Assembly (NCBI GenBank): GCA_003132425.1
Contig: PKXS01000021.1
Coordinates: 1-50,026, forward strand
Reading direction: 5' to 3'
Source of the DNA: Gammaproteobacteria bacterium
Lineage (GTDB): Bacteria > Pseudomonadota > Gammaproteobacteria > Steroidobacterales > Steroidobacteraceae
DNA: 50,026 nt
Shown here: piece by piece, positions 26,046 to 35,556 of the stretch
Numbering within the stretch: the first letter of the stretch is position 1
How the letters are laid out: each line of letters starts with the position of its first letter
Translations under genes and position numbers: made by a program
Notes under the pieces: generated by a model
Databases searched by the model: none
What the model saw: only the letters and a program-made list of their open reading frames with translations
What the model was told of the DNA's origin: nothing

Positions 26046-28576
26046 CAGTCTTCCCGCACCGCGCGCACGGCGTCTTGACTCATGGCAGCGCGGCCGCTCC
26101 AAATGGCCGTGATCGCCGCCGCGGCTACCAGAGTGACGCTGAGAACCGCGAGCTGCCAGAACGGCACGGCGAGGTCTATGCTCCAATTGAATGACTGACG
26201 ATTGACCACGTACACCAACACGAGGCTCAAGATAGCGCCTAAGGCCAATCCATACGCAACGCCGAACGCGCTCAAGAGAACCCCTTCGCCGGCCAGCATC
26301 CCGATGATCTGCCTGCGCAGCATGCCGACATGGCGCAGCATGCCGAATTCCGCGCGCCGCGCGAGGGCGGTGGAACCGGCGGCAAAGCTCACACCGGTCA
26401 GACCAATGATGACCGCGATCGCCTCGAGTGCATAGGTGATTGCGAAGGCACGGTCAAAAATCTGCAAGGAGCGCTCGCGCACGGCCGTGCTGGTTAGGAT
26501 CTCCACCGAATCGCCGCGCGCAAGACAGCCCCGAAGCGCCGCTTCGACGGACCCGACGGCGGCTCCATCCTTTAACCAGATCGATGCCTCGTTGGCGGCG
26601 TGATCGCCGGTTGCCTCCACATACGCCGGACGCGAAATGACGACGGCGCCGGAAGGGCGCGCATAGTCGCGCCAGATTCCGGCAATGGTGAACTGCCGCT
26701 GACGACCCGCCAACGGCAGATAGATTTGATTGCCGAGCCGATATCCGTACAGATCTTGCATCGCTTCGGAAATCCAAGCCGGATTCGCGCCCGCCGGCAG
26801 CGGCTGCGGTGCGGACTGTAGCAGCGGCAAATCGGCCGTCACCTGCGCGGAACTGGAATTGCGCGCAATCAATATCACCGCTGGACGCGCGGCGTCGAGC
26901 AGCAATTGTCGGGTCCGCCGGAACTCGATGCGCGACACGCCCGCGACCGCCTCGAGCTTTGCCTGGTCACCGGGCGGCCAATATGCCGTGTCGTTTCCCA
27001 ACGGCTCGCGCAGCTGCAAATCGGCCGGCAGCAGCTTCTCCAGCCAGTGCTCGAACGACACCCGGAAGGAATACACCATGATGGCCATGGCAACCATCAG
27101 GCTGAAACTCACGATGATGGACGCCAGGCTTAACGTCGACAATCCGACGTTCTCCCGAAGCTGAGCCACGGCTGCGTCCAGCACGACTCGATGCGTGCGC
27201 GGCGCCGCCTGCAGGATCCTCACCGTCAGCGCCGGAACCAGCAGCACGGCGCCGAATAACAGCGCGGCAATCGCCAGATAACCGAATGCGGGTAGTCCGT
27301 CAACCGGTGGAAGCCTTGCCAGCAGCGCGCCGGCTGCCAACAGCGCGGTGCCCAATAGTGCGCTGGCTCTCGCAACCACGGCGTAATCGCCATCACCGCC
27401 CTTGAGCGCACGCGCCGGGGGCTGCCTGGATGCTGCGCGCGCCGGCAGCCACGCGCCGATGGCGGCGACCAGGGTGCCGATCGCAAAAAATCCCAGAACT
27501 GCCAGAGGCGCCGCGCGCAGCGATGCGCCGGCGGCATGCAGTTGGCCGTTGCCGAGATCTCCCGTCAGAAGGCGCAACATCGCAGCGGCGAGCAGCAGGC
27601 CGAGAATCACGCCGAGGAGCGAACCCAAAGCGCCGAGGGCGGCGCCTTCGCCGATCAGGGCTCGCTGCAATTGGCCGCACGTGACGCCGAGCGCCCGCAG
27701 CAGCGCCAGGGAACCGCGCCGGCGCAATACCGACAGAGATTGCGTGGAGAACACCAAGAACGCGCCGGTCCACAGCGCGACCATGGCGAGCATATTCAAG
27801 TTCACTCGGTACGCGCGCGTGACGGTGACGGCGCGGTCGCGTTCGACTTGCGGCGCAATGGCGAGGACGCCGGGCGGCAGCTTCAAACTAAGCGTGCGGC
27901 GGAACGAGTCCACGTTGATTCCGGCAGCCAAGCGCAAATCAATGCGATTCAACCGGCCGAGTTGTTGAAAGGTCCATTGCGCCGAGGCGATGTCCATGAG
28001 TCCCAGCGCTTGTGGATAGGCATCCTGCGATAAGATTCCGAGCACGCGCAGCGTCTTGGACGCGCTTCCGACCGTTATGGGCAGTAAATCGCCGCGCCTC
28101 AGTTGCAATTGCCGGGCAACGCTGCTGCTCAAATAGATGCCGTCGGGCGCGAACATTTGCAGAATATTTCCCGCCATCTCGCCGATGAGGGAGGACTGCA
28201 GGGCCGCCGCGCGAAATGGATCCACGCCCAGTACCTGGAGTGGTTCGCGGTGCCCGGGCAGCGCTACTTCGAGTTCCAACACCGGGCTTGCCACGCTGAC
28301 CGCCGGGTCGCGGGCCAACTGCACGTACAATGATTCCGAAAATCCCTCGCTTGGGCCGCGTACCACGATATCGGCTTCCCCGACTAGGCGTTTCGCGGCG
28401 AGTCCAAATTCATTGAGCGCTGCGGTATTCACGAAGTAAACCGCGGCGCCCAACGCCACGCCAAGAGCAATCGCCAGTACCGTGACCAAAAGGCGTGCCG
28501 GAGATTCGCGCAGCTGCGCAAGCACAAGCACTCGCCAAATCTTAAATGCGCCGCGCGACTCCCGCGCGCCACTCAA
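26042..28576 (-). CDS. FtsX/LolC-like ABC transporter permease
   Basis: The 844-residue permease has an N-terminal helix, a large periplasmic domain, a cluster of helices around residues 260-420, a second periplasmic domain and three helices at the C-terminus, i.e. two FtsX modules in one chain. In related att operons this function is split between two proteins. Such permeases move lipids or drive periplasmic partners mechanically instead of importing solutes. The start is TTG overlapping the ATPase stop (TTGA), with GGAG about 9 bases upstream; no ATG gives the expected N-terminus. The AttH-like gene follows with a 4-base overlap. Confidence 0.88.
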   Translation of the reverse strand: MSGARESRGAFKIWRVLVLAQLRESPARLLVTVLAIALGVALGAAVYFVNTAALNEFGLAAKRLVGEADIVVRGPSEGFSESLYVQLARDPAVSVASPVLELEVALPGHREPLQVLGVDPFRAAALQSSLIGEMAGNILQMFAPDGIYLSSSVARQLQLRRGDLLPITVGSASKTLRVLGILSQDAYPQALGLMDIASAQWTFQQLGRLNRIDLRLAAGINVDSFRRTLSLKLPPGVLAIAPQVERDRAVTVTRAYRVNLNMLAMVALWTGAFLVFSTQSLSVLRRRGSLALLRALGVTCGQLQRALIGEGAALGALGSLLGVILGLLLAAAMLRLLTGDLGNGQLHAAGASLRAAPLAVLGFFAIGTLVAAIGAWLPARAASRQPPARALKGGDGDYAVVARASALLGTALLAAGALLARLPPVDGLPAFGYLAIAALLFGAVLLVPALTVRILQAAPRTHRVVLDAAVAQLRENVGLSTLSLASIIVSFSLMVAMAIMVYSFRVSFEHWLEKLLPADLQLREPLGNDTAYWPPGDQAKLEAVAGVSRIEFRRTRQLLLDAARPAVILIARNSSSAQVTADLPLLQSAPQPLPAGANPAWISEAMQDLYGYRLGNQIYLPLAGRQRQFTIAGIWRDYARPSGAVVISRPAYVEATGDHAANEASIWLKDGAAVGSVEAALRGCLARGDSVEILTSTAVRERSLQIFDRAFAITYALEAIAVIIGLTGVSFAAGSTALARRAEFGMLRHVGMLRRQIIGMLAGEGVLLSAFGVAYGLALGAILSLVLVYVVNRQSFNWSIDLAVPFWQLAVLSVTLVAAAAITAIWSGRAAMSQDAVRAVREDW

Positions 28577-29265
28577 CCGCCGTGCTCCAAGGGCTGCAAT
28601 CCGTGGGCGTCGAGAACCAAGATTCGATCGGCGGTGTCGGCGGCGGTGCGCGAATGCGTGATCAGTATGCCGGCGCCGGCGTTTGCCTTGACTTGCATGC
28701 GCAACAGCGCCAGTATTTGCACCGCACTGCGCGCGTCAAGATTCCCGGTGGGCTCGTCGGCCAAGAGCACGCGAGGCCGATGCACCAGGGATCGCGCTAT
28801 CGCGATACGCTGCACCTCACCCCCGGACAGTTCCCGCGCGAAACGCGCCGACAGCGGCAGGATACCGACCGCCTCCATCATCTCCTGCGTCCGCAGACTG
28901 CGTTCTGGTTCCGCAATTCTCAACAGATCGAGGGGTAGGGCGACATTTTGCTGCACGCTAAGGTAGGGCAGCACATGGAAGGCTTGAAAAACGAATCCCA
29001 CGCAGCGCCGGCGCAGCAGGGTCGCGGAATCATCGTCCATTGCCGATAGATCCTCGCCTTCCAGAACCACTCGACCGGAATCCGGTTTGTCTAGCCCGGC
29101 GAGTAAGTTGAGCAGCGTTGATTTGCCGACCCCGGATTCGCCCATCACGGCAAGATACTCGCCTTGTCGAAGCTCCAAATTCACGCCGTCAAAAACCGGC
29201 GGCCGGTCACGGCGGAAACGCTTGCTTAGATTCTCGAGCCGCAGAACAGCGGTATCAGCCACCAT
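28573..29265 (-). CDS. LolD-like ABC transporter ATPase
   Basis: The 230-residue nucleotide-binding protein has Walker A GESGVGKST, the Q-loop in FQAFHVLPYLSVQQN, the signature ELSGGEVQR, Walker B VLLADEPTG and the switch His in ILITHS. It belongs to the LolD/MacB group that works with FtsX-type permeases. It is the first gene of a run of three genes overlapping by 4 bases each, so stoichiometric expression is likely. The downstream AttH-like protein points to export or reorganisation of an envelope lipid or similar hydrophobic compound, which is inference. Confidence 0.92.
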   Translation of the reverse strand: MVADTAVLRLENLSKRFRRDRPPVFDGVNLELRQGEYLAVMGESGVGKSTLLNLLAGLDKPDSGRVVLEGEDLSAMDDDSATLLRRRCVGFVFQAFHVLPYLSVQQNVALPLDLLRIAEPERSLRTQEMMEAVGILPLSARFARELSGGEVQRIAIARSLVHRPRVLLADEPTGNLDARSAVQILALLRMQVKANAGAGILITHSRTAADTADRILVLDAHGLQPLEHGG

Positions 29266-29277
29266 GCCCTACCGGCC

Positions 29278-30711
29278 TCAAGCGGCGTCGACTCCGATCA
29301 CCGCCTTGACTTCCAAAAAGTCGCGCAAGCCGAATTCTCCGTACTCGCGTCCGTTGCCGGACGCCTTGAAGCCGCCGAACGGAGTCTGCATGTCGCCCGA
29401 GGCGCCGTTGAGCGCAACTTGGCCGGCCCGGATGCGGCTGCCCACGCGGCGCGCGCGCAAATTATCTTCAGACCAGACGTAGGCCGCAAGTCCATAGGGC
29501 GTGTCGTTCGCAATCTGCACCGCCTGCTCTTCGGTCTGATACGGCAGGATGCATAGCACCGGCCCGAATATCTCTTCGCGCGCGATCGTCATGTCGTTGC
29601 GTACGTTGGAGAAAATCGTCGGTTTGACGAAGAAGCCCTTGCTCAATCCATCGGGACGCCCGGTGCCCCCGGTTATAAGAGTCGCGCCCTCGGCGATGCC
29701 TTTTTCGATATACCCTTCGACACGATCGAATTGCAGTTTGGAAACGACCGGACCCACCGATGTTTTGTCCGATGCGGGATCGCCGACCACCACCGTCGCC
29801 GCGACGCGCTTGGCGATGGCCTCCACTTCGGCCATTTTCGCCGCTGGGACCAGCATGCGCGTCGGCGCATTGCAGGACTGGCCCGAGTTTTGGAACACGT
29901 GCAGCACGCTTTGTTTGACTGCGCGTTCGAAATTGGCGTCATCGAGCAAGACATTCGGCGATTTACCGCCCAACTCCTGATGCACGCGCTTGACGGAAGC
30001 AGCGGCATTGCGCGCCACTTCCGTGCCGGCGCGAGTCGAGCCGGTAAAGGACACCATGTCGATGTCGCGATGCGAGGACAGCGGCGCCCCCACATGGATG
30101 CCGTCGCCGTTGATCAGATTGAAAACGCCTTTCGGCACGCCGGCCTCATGCATGACCTTGGCCCACAGGATTGCGCTGAAGGGCGAATATTCCGACGGCT
30201 TCAGCACCATGGTGCAGCCCGCGGCCAACGCCGGCACCACTTTCGCCGCGACTTGATTCATGGGCCAATTCCACGGGGTGATCAAGGCACAGACCCCGAC
30301 GGGCTCTTGCACCAGCCGAGTCGTTCCGCGCAACTCCTCGAATTTGAAGCTCTGCAGGACTTCGATCATGGCGCTGATATGGCCCACGCCGATGCGGGTT
30401 TGCGATCCTTTGGCGAGCGTCATGGGGGCGCCCATTTCCGTGGATATCGCCTGGGCGATGTCGTTGTAGTGGGCCTTGTAGGCGGCGAGAATCCGCTCCA
30501 GCAGTGCCAGGCGTTCTGCCGGCGAGGTGCGCGAATAGGCGTCGAACGCGTGCCGTGCCGCCGCAACCGCGCGATCCACATCTTTCGCGCCCCCCATGGA
30601 AATGACGCCCGCGACATCTTCGGTGGCCGGGTTGATCACCTTGAATTCCTTGGGTTCGACCGGATCCACCCAAGCACCATCGATATAAAACTGCCGATTG
30701 TCGTACGTCAT
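29278..30711 (-). CDS. Aldehyde dehydrogenase (NAD-dependent family)
   Basis: The 477-residue protein has the cofactor region PWNWPMNQ, the SFTGSTRAG turn, the general base Glu in HQELGGKSPN and the catalytic Cys in NSGQSCNAP. The C-terminal EIFGPVLCILPY and PFGGFKASGNGREYG segments complete the family pattern. It oxidises an aldehyde to an acid in the cytoplasm; the substrate is unknown. The ATG at 30711 has GAGGA about 11 bases upstream. It lies 12 bases upstream of the LolD-like gene on the same strand and could be co-transcribed with it. It could process aldehydes made by the PQQ dehydrogenase, but that would be long-range inference. Confidence 0.92.
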   Translation of the reverse strand: MTYDNRQFYIDGAWVDPVEPKEFKVINPATEDVAGVISMGGAKDVDRAVAAARHAFDAYSRTSPAERLALLERILAAYKAHYNDIAQAISTEMGAPMTLAKGSQTRIGVGHISAMIEVLQSFKFEELRGTTRLVQEPVGVCALITPWNWPMNQVAAKVVPALAAGCTMVLKPSEYSPFSAILWAKVMHEAGVPKGVFNLINGDGIHVGAPLSSHRDIDMVSFTGSTRAGTEVARNAAASVKRVHQELGGKSPNVLLDDANFERAVKQSVLHVFQNSGQSCNAPTRMLVPAAKMAEVEAIAKRVAATVVVGDPASDKTSVGPVVSKLQFDRVEGYIEKGIAEGATLITGGTGRPDGLSKGFFVKPTIFSNVRNDMTIAREEIFGPVLCILPYQTEEQAVQIANDTPYGLAAYVWSEDNLRARRVGSRIRAGQVALNGASGDMQTPFGGFKASGNGREYGEFGLRDFLEVKAVIGVDAA

Positions 30712-30923
30712 TTCAAGGGTCCTCGACGATTGCTGATCACTCGCCGGTATTCTACTCGCCGGGTGTCTGCGGGCAACGACGTTTCGCCGGCGGCCGGCGC
30801 GGATATAAGGAATTCTGGCCTGTTTTACGCGCAAGGTCGCAGTCTGCCGATTGCATAATTGCTAGTCTCATGAATGAAATCGGCCATGAGATCGCATTTA
30901 TGCCTGGTATCGGAAAGCTGCTC

Positions 30924-30963
30924 TTGCTGCTCGGCGATCGCCCGGTAGGGTAAAATCACCTGT
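30924..30963 (+). promoter_or_regulatory. Promoter-like sequence abutting the cupin start, possible leaderless transcript
   Basis: TAAAAT at 30951-30956 resembles a -10 box, with a weak TTGCTG at 30924-30929 upstream at a longer than usual spacing. The ATG at 30964 is 7 bases after the box, about where transcription would begin, and no Shine-Dalgarno sequence precedes it. This is a pattern match only. Confidence 0.3.
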
Positions 30964-31362
30964 ATGAGCGCGCCAAAGCAATCTGTCACCGTCGTTGAAC
31001 GAGTCAAAACCCATGGAGACGGGCGCGGCAGCGTGTTCGAACCCTTGACCGACGATGAAATTGCAAGCCAGAAGAACGTGCACGTGGTATTGACCCAACC
31101 CAATGAAGTACGTGGCAATCACGTTCACCGGGTTGCGGTGGAAACCACGACCGTGGTCGGTCCGTGCTTGGTCCGCCTCAAGGAAGCGGGCACGATTCGC
31201 GACCTGCAAATACCGGCAGGGGAGGTATGGCGTTTGATTATTCCGCCCGGTGTGGTGCACGCGTTTCGCAATACCGGAGATATCCCCATGGTGCTGATCT
31301 CATTCAGCACCGTAGTGCACGACCCGATGGGGTCGGACTCGCGGCGGGAGCAGATTCTGTAG
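30964..31362 (+). CDS. Small cupin, WxcM/CapF C-terminal-like
   Basis: The 132-residue single cupin has GRGSVFEPL, then NEVRGNHVHRVAVET with two His of the metal motif, and IIPPGVVHAFRNTGD with a third. The sequence resembles sugar 3,4-ketoisomerase/epimerase-type cupins and the C-terminal domain of CapF polysaccharide proteins. It is an isolated gene: neighbours on both sides are on the other strand and none make polysaccharide. The activity is therefore open. No ribosome-binding site is visible before the ATG. Confidence 0.77.
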   Translation: MSAPKQSVTVVERVKTHGDGRGSVFEPLTDDEIASQKNVHVVLTQPNEVRGNHVHRVAVETTTVVGPCLVRLKEAGTIRDLQIPAGEVWRLIIPPGVVHAFRNTGDIPMVLISFSTVVHDPMGSDSRREQIL

Positions 31363-31380
31363 CTGGCGAGCTCCAGTCGC

Positions 31381-31971
31381 TTAAATAATTCTGCAGGCTT
31401 CGCCGAAGGACAATCGCGGGTTGCGCGGAAACAAGAGCTCGGCGGAGCCATACCCAAGCGCGCAAATAAAATTCGACTTCACCGAAGTGCCGGCAAAAAA
31501 AGCCTGATCGACTTTCGCGTTGTCGAATCCCGACATGGGGCCGCAATCGAGACCGAGCGAGCGAGCCGCCAACATCAGGTACGCCCCCTGCAAGGTTGCA
31601 TTGCGCATCATGTGCACCTGGCCGGCGGGGCCCTTGAACAGATTCGCCATCTCGGGCCTTTGCGGAAACAAGGCCGGGATTTTCTCGTAGAATTTCTCGT
31701 CCATGCCGATGATCGCCGTGACCGGCGCTTGCTCCACCTTGACCACGTTTCCTGGACTGACACAGCTTACCAGCGTCGCTTTGGCCTCCGGGTTCGAGAC
31801 GAACACAAAGCGCGCGGGGCAGCAGTTGCCCGATGTGGGACCCCATTTCAGCAATTCATAGACCGCCCGCAGCGTCTCCTCCGGGACGGCTTGCGGCGTC
31901 CATCGATTGTAGGAGCGTGCCTCGCGAAACAAAGTATCGAGCGCCGCGCCGTCCAGTGCCTCTTTTCTCAC
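31381..31971 (-). CDS. rutE: Nitroreductase-family protein, RutE (malonic semialdehyde reductase)-like
   Basis: The 196-residue flavin protein matches RutE along its length: MKWGPTS-type motif (LLKWGPTSGNCCPARFVFV), VTAIIGMDEKFYE, ARSLGLDCGPMSGFD, LGYG and the NPRLSFGEAC end. RutE in E. coli reduces malonic semialdehyde in pyrimidine breakdown or acts as a general quinone or nitro reductase. None of the other rut genes are here. Instead the gene overlaps a GntR regulator by 4 bases downstream of isovaleryl-CoA dehydrogenase. The symbol reflects sequence similarity; the physiological reaction in this context is uncertain. Confidence 0.82.
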   Translation of the reverse strand: MRKEALDGAALDTLFREARSYNRWTPQAVPEETLRAVYELLKWGPTSGNCCPARFVFVSNPEAKATLVSCVSPGNVVKVEQAPVTAIIGMDEKFYEKIPALFPQRPEMANLFKGPAGQVHMMRNATLQGAYLMLAARSLGLDCGPMSGFDNAKVDQAFFAGTSVKSNFICALGYGSAELLFPRNPRLSFGEACRII

Positions 31972-32690
31972 GACCTGTCCTTGCTTTGAATTTCGATTTC
32001 ATGGCCCCGTTTGAAATCTCGGATGTGCTTTTCCATCCAAGCGCGTGCCGTGTCGCTGCGCCGCAGGCGGATCGCAGCGGTAATTTTGCTCTGCGCGTCC
32101 TGGATGCGGGCGCGCGCTTGCGGTACGCGATCGATCATCTGCGTCAGCGCCGGCGCAAGCAGCAGATTGAGCGGAGCCTGCGACAGCGCCAGGACTTGAT
32201 TTCCGCTTGCCGCGGCTACCGCAGTGAAGAAATCAACGACGGCGGACACGGCCGCCTCGGTATCGGCGGCATCGCGCTTGAAGCGCGCGGCGGCGCGCTT
32301 CAGCACTTGGAGCTGGGCGCCGCTGCGCCGCGCGGCCGCGTACTGCGCGGCTGCCGGCTCGATCGCCATCATCGCTTCCCACAATTCGAGAAATGTCACG
32401 TCGTGCAATGCGAGGGCGCGGCTTACGCCGGAGCTGACGCGCCGCGGCTCCGGGCGGGTCACGCGCAATCGCTTGCGGCCGCGCCCGCGGCCGAGCAGCC
32501 CTTGGGTTTCCAGTTCGCGAATGGCCTCGCGAACGGTGGATCGATTGACGCCGAACTGGCGTGCCAGGTCCGTTTCGGACGGAAGGGGATCGCCCGTGCG
32601 AAGCGAGCGGCCGACAATTCTTTGCTCAATGAGATTCGCTATTTGGCGGTAGGCCGGGTGATCATCCAAGGGTTCGAACAGATCGGTCAC
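31968..32690 (-). CDS. GntR-family regulator, FadR/FCD subgroup
   Basis: The 240-residue protein has the N-terminal GntR winged helix ([32 protein letters not shown]) and an all-helical FCD-type ligand domain (roughly residues 100-225). This subgroup senses carboxylates and acyl compounds. It sits between isovaleryl-CoA dehydrogenase and the nitroreductase, overlapping both by 4 bases. It is therefore the prime candidate regulator of the leucine-degradation genes on both strands, where a MerR-type LiuR is the more common arrangement. That role is inferred from position. Confidence 0.87.
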   Translation of the reverse strand: MTDLFEPLDDHPAYRQIANLIEQRIVGRSLRTGDPLPSETDLARQFGVNRSTVREAIRELETQGLLGRGRGRKRLRVTRPEPRRVSSGVSRALALHDVTFLELWEAMMAIEPAAAQYAAARRSGAQLQVLKRAAARFKRDAADTEAAVSAVVDFFTAVAAASGNQVLALSQAPLNLLLAPALTQMIDRVPQARARIQDAQSKITAAIRLRRSDTARAWMEKHIRDFKRGHEIEIQSKDRS

Positions 32691-33859
32691 GGCGACTCTC
32701 CGAACAGTTCGCGGCCGATCAGCATGCGGCGTATCTCGGAGGTGCCGGCGCCTATTTCGTAGAGCTTGGCGTCGCGCAACAATCTGCCTGTCGGGTAATC
32801 ATTGATGTAGCCGTTGCCGCCTAACAATTGGATTGCATCCAAAGCGGCGCGGGTGGCCGCTTCGGCGCAAAACAAAATGCATGCCGCGGCATCCTTGCGG
32901 GTCGAATCGGCGCGATCGCAAGCGGCGGCAACGGTATAGGCGTAGCTGCGGCACGCGTTCATCGAGGCGTACATGTCGGCCAGCTTGCCTTGCACGAGTT
33001 CGAAGGTGCCGATTGGAGTGCCGAACTGCCGCCGTTCGCGAACATAGGGAACGGCGACATCCAGTGCCGCCGCCATGATTCCCAAGGGACCGCCGGAAAG
33101 CACCACGCGTTCATAGTCCAAACCGCGCATCAACACTTTGACGCCCTGATTCTCGCTTCCCAATAGATTTTCGACGGGCACCTCGCAGGCATCGAACACC
33201 AGCTCGCTGGTGCTGGAGCCGCGCATACCCAATTTGTCCAGCTTCTGCGCCGGGGCGAAGCCCTTGAATTCCTTTTCGATGATAAAGGCGCTGATGCCGC
33301 GAGCGCCTGCTTCGGGACTGGTCTTGCCGTAGACCACCAATACATCGGCTTCCGGGCCGTTAGTGATCCACATCTTGCGGCCGTCGAGCACGTATCGATC
33401 GCCGCGCTTCACGGCCTTCAGCTGCATGGACACCACATCAGAACCGGCCCCGGGTTCCGACATGGCCAGCGCGCCCACATGCTCGCCGCTGATGAGCTTC
33501 GGCAGGTAGCGGCGCTTTTGCGCCTCGGTCGCATTCAGCGCAAGTTGATTGACGCACAGGTTCGAATGCGCACCGTAACTCAAGCCGACCGCCGCGCAAG
33601 CGCGCGAGATCTCCTCCATTGCAACGATGTGCGCCAGGTAGCCTAGCCCGGCGCCGCCGTCCTCAGGCTTGACTGTCAGCCCCAAGAGCCCGAGGTCACC
33701 GAGCTCGCGCCACAGATCCCGCGGGAACAGATTGCTGCGGTCGATTTCATTGGCGCGGGGCGCGATTCGCTCCTGCGCGAATCGACGCACCTGATCGCGC
33801 ACGGCATCGATGTCCTCACCAAGTCCGAAACTGAACTCGCGGTAGGCGGACGCTGCCAT
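32687..33859 (-). CDS. liuA: Isovaleryl-CoA dehydrogenase
   Basis: The 390-residue acyl-CoA dehydrogenase has [11 protein letters not shown] and [19 protein letters not shown] for flavin and substrate binding, and [32 protein letters not shown] at the end. The catalytic base is placed as in isovaleryl-CoA dehydrogenases: E250 in [13 protein letters not shown]. The position used by medium-chain enzymes is Ala (AGTSE). This supports leucine catabolism, conversion of isovaleryl-CoA to 3-methylcrotonyl-CoA. The ATG at 33859 gives the family N-terminus; the frame is open far upstream. It is divergent from the carboxylase genes with 91 bases between starts. Confidence 0.93.
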   Translation of the reverse strand: MAASAYREFSFGLGEDIDAVRDQVRRFAQERIAPRANEIDRSNLFPRDLWRELGDLGLLGLTVKPEDGGAGLGYLAHIVAMEEISRACAAVGLSYGAHSNLCVNQLALNATEAQKRRYLPKLISGEHVGALAMSEPGAGSDVVSMQLKAVKRGDRYVLDGRKMWITNGPEADVLVVYGKTSPEAGARGISAFIIEKEFKGFAPAQKLDKLGMRGSSTSELVFDACEVPVENLLGSENQGVKVLMRGLDYERVVLSGGPLGIMAAALDVAVPYVRERRQFGTPIGTFELVQGKLADMYASMNACRSYAYTVAAACDRADSTRKDAAACILFCAEAATRAALDAIQLLGGNGYINDYPTGRLLRDAKLYEIGAGTSEIRRMLIGRELFGESP

Positions 33860-33950
33860 TGTCACGGGCCCCCAAGGTGTTGGATAATCGGACTGTCGGA
33901 CGATTTTGCCACTGCAGCGGCAATAAAGACAATGGCGGACACCAAGCACA
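33860..33950. promoter_or_regulatory. Divergent promoter region of the leucine-degradation genes
   Basis: These 91 bases separate the isovaleryl-CoA dehydrogenase start from the carboxylase beta-subunit start. They must hold two promoters or one shared control region. I see no clear -35/-10 pair and no obvious palindrome I would name as the GntR operator. Confidence 0.45.
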
Positions 33951-35552
33951 ATGGCCACGATCGCCTCGAAAATCGACACACGATCCCAGGATTTTGCCGA
34001 CAACAGCGCCGCCATGCGATCGCAAGTGCAGGAGCTTCGAACCGCACTGCAGCGCAATGCGCGCGGCGGCAGCGAAGCGGCGCGCGATAAGCACACGCGA
34101 GCAGGCAAGCTGCTGGCGCGCGAGCGCATCGATGCATTGCTCGATCCCGGTTCGCCGTTTCTGGAGCTGTCCGCGCTGGCGGCGCAGGGCGTCTACGGCG
34201 AGGAACTGCCCGGAGCGGGCTTGATAACGGGCATCGGCCGCGTTTCGGGCCGCGAATGCATGGTGGTGGCAAACGATCCCACGGTTAAGGGCGGGACCTA
34301 CTACCCCTTGACGGTCAAGAAGCACCTGCGCGCTCAGGAAATCGCCGGCGAAAATGCCTTGCCGTGCATCTATCTCGTCGAGAGCGGCGGTGCGTTCCTG
34401 CCGAAGCAGGACGAGGTATTTCCGGACCGCGAGCACTTTGGCCGAATATTCTTCAATCAGGCCAGACTCTCCGCGCAGGGGATCGCCCAGATTGCCGTGG
34501 TGCACGGATCGTGCACGGCCGGCGGCGCCTATGTGCCGGCGATGTCGGATCACGCGGTGATCGTGCGCAATCAAGGCCGCGTATTTCTGGCAGGGCCACC
34601 GCTCGTCAGGGCTGCCACGGGTGAGGAGATCGACGCCGAGTCCCTCGGCGGCGCGGACGTGCACTGCCGCCGCTCGGGTGTGACCGACTACTACGCCGAG
34701 AGCGACCTTCACGCGCTGGCGTTTGCGCGGCGCGCGGTGGCTCGCTTGCGCCGGCCGGCGGCGGCGCCCGCCGCAGCTTGCAGCGAGCCGGCATACGGTG
34801 CCGCCGAGCTCTATGGAATCATCCCGCAGAATTCGCGTAAGCCCTACGATGTGCGGGAAATCATCGCGCGCCTTGTCGACGGCTCGCAATTCGACGAATT
34901 CAAAGCGCTATACGGTGCGACCCTGGTCTGCGGATTTGCGGACATATACGGATGCACGGTCGGAATATTGGCCAACAACGGCATTTTGTTTTCCGAGAGC
35001 GCCCTGAAGGGCACGCACTTCATCGAACTTTGTTGTCGCGAGGGATTTCCTCTGATCTTCCTACAGAACATCGCCGGATTCATGGTGGGGCAAGCGGCGG
35101 AGGCGGGCGGCATCGCCAAGGACGGCGCGAAATTGGTGACGGCGGTCGCGTGCGCTTCGGTGCCTAAATTCACGATCGTCATCGGCGGCAGCTTCGGTGC
35201 CGGCAACTATGCCATGTGCGGGCGCGCCTACGGTCCGCGATTCTTGTTTCAATGGCCGAATGCACGCACCTCGGTGATGGGCGGAGAACAGGCCGCCCGC
35301 GTATTGGCGACCATCAAACGTGAAGCCTTGGAGCGTGCCGGGAAAGCCTTCAGCGAGGCCGAGGAAGAGCGGCTGAAGATGCCGATTCGCGAACAATTCG
35401 AGCGGCAGGGGCATCCATTCTATGCCTCGGCGCGCCTCTGGGACGACGGCGTGATCGATCCGCTCGATACGCGCCGCGTGCTGGGTCTGGCGTTGGCACT
35501 GACCAAGAGTCAGGACGGCGTCCCGACCCGGTACGGCATATTTCGAATGTGA
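33951..35552 (+). CDS. liuB: 3-methylcrotonyl-CoA carboxylase beta subunit (carboxyltransferase)
   Basis: The 533-residue protein matches the biotin-dependent carboxyltransferase beta subunit: the N-terminal [58 protein letters not shown], the oxyanion-hole glycines around [13 protein letters not shown], and [19 protein letters not shown] in the second half. Length and motifs fit methylcrotonyl- over acetyl- or propionyl-CoA enzymes. It carboxylates 3-methylcrotonyl-CoA made by the divergent dehydrogenase. The biotin-carrying subunit follows 4 bases after the stop. Confidence 0.92.
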   Translation: MATIASKIDTRSQDFADNSAAMRSQVQELRTALQRNARGGSEAARDKHTRAGKLLARERIDALLDPGSPFLELSALAAQGVYGEELPGAGLITGIGRVSGRECMVVANDPTVKGGTYYPLTVKKHLRAQEIAGENALPCIYLVESGGAFLPKQDEVFPDREHFGRIFFNQARLSAQGIAQIAVVHGSCTAGGAYVPAMSDHAVIVRNQGRVFLAGPPLVRAATGEEIDAESLGGADVHCRRSGVTDYYAESDLHALAFARRAVARLRRPAAAPAAACSEPAYGAAELYGIIPQNSRKPYDVREIIARLVDGSQFDEFKALYGATLVCGFADIYGCTVGILANNGILFSESALKGTHFIELCCREGFPLIFLQNIAGFMVGQAAEAGGIAKDGAKLVTAVACASVPKFTIVIGGSFGAGNYAMCGRAYGPRFLFQWPNARTSVMGGEQAARVLATIKREALERAGKAFSEAEEERLKMPIREQFERQGHPFYASARLWDDGVIDPLDTRRVLGLALALTKSQDGVPTRYGIFRM

Positions 35553-35556
35553 AGAC

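Noticed and set aside
29731-30858. Plus-strand frame of 375 codons opposite the aldehyde dehydrogenase
   Set aside because: It lies antisense to conserved catalytic segments and has a His/Arg-rich residue mix with no domain.
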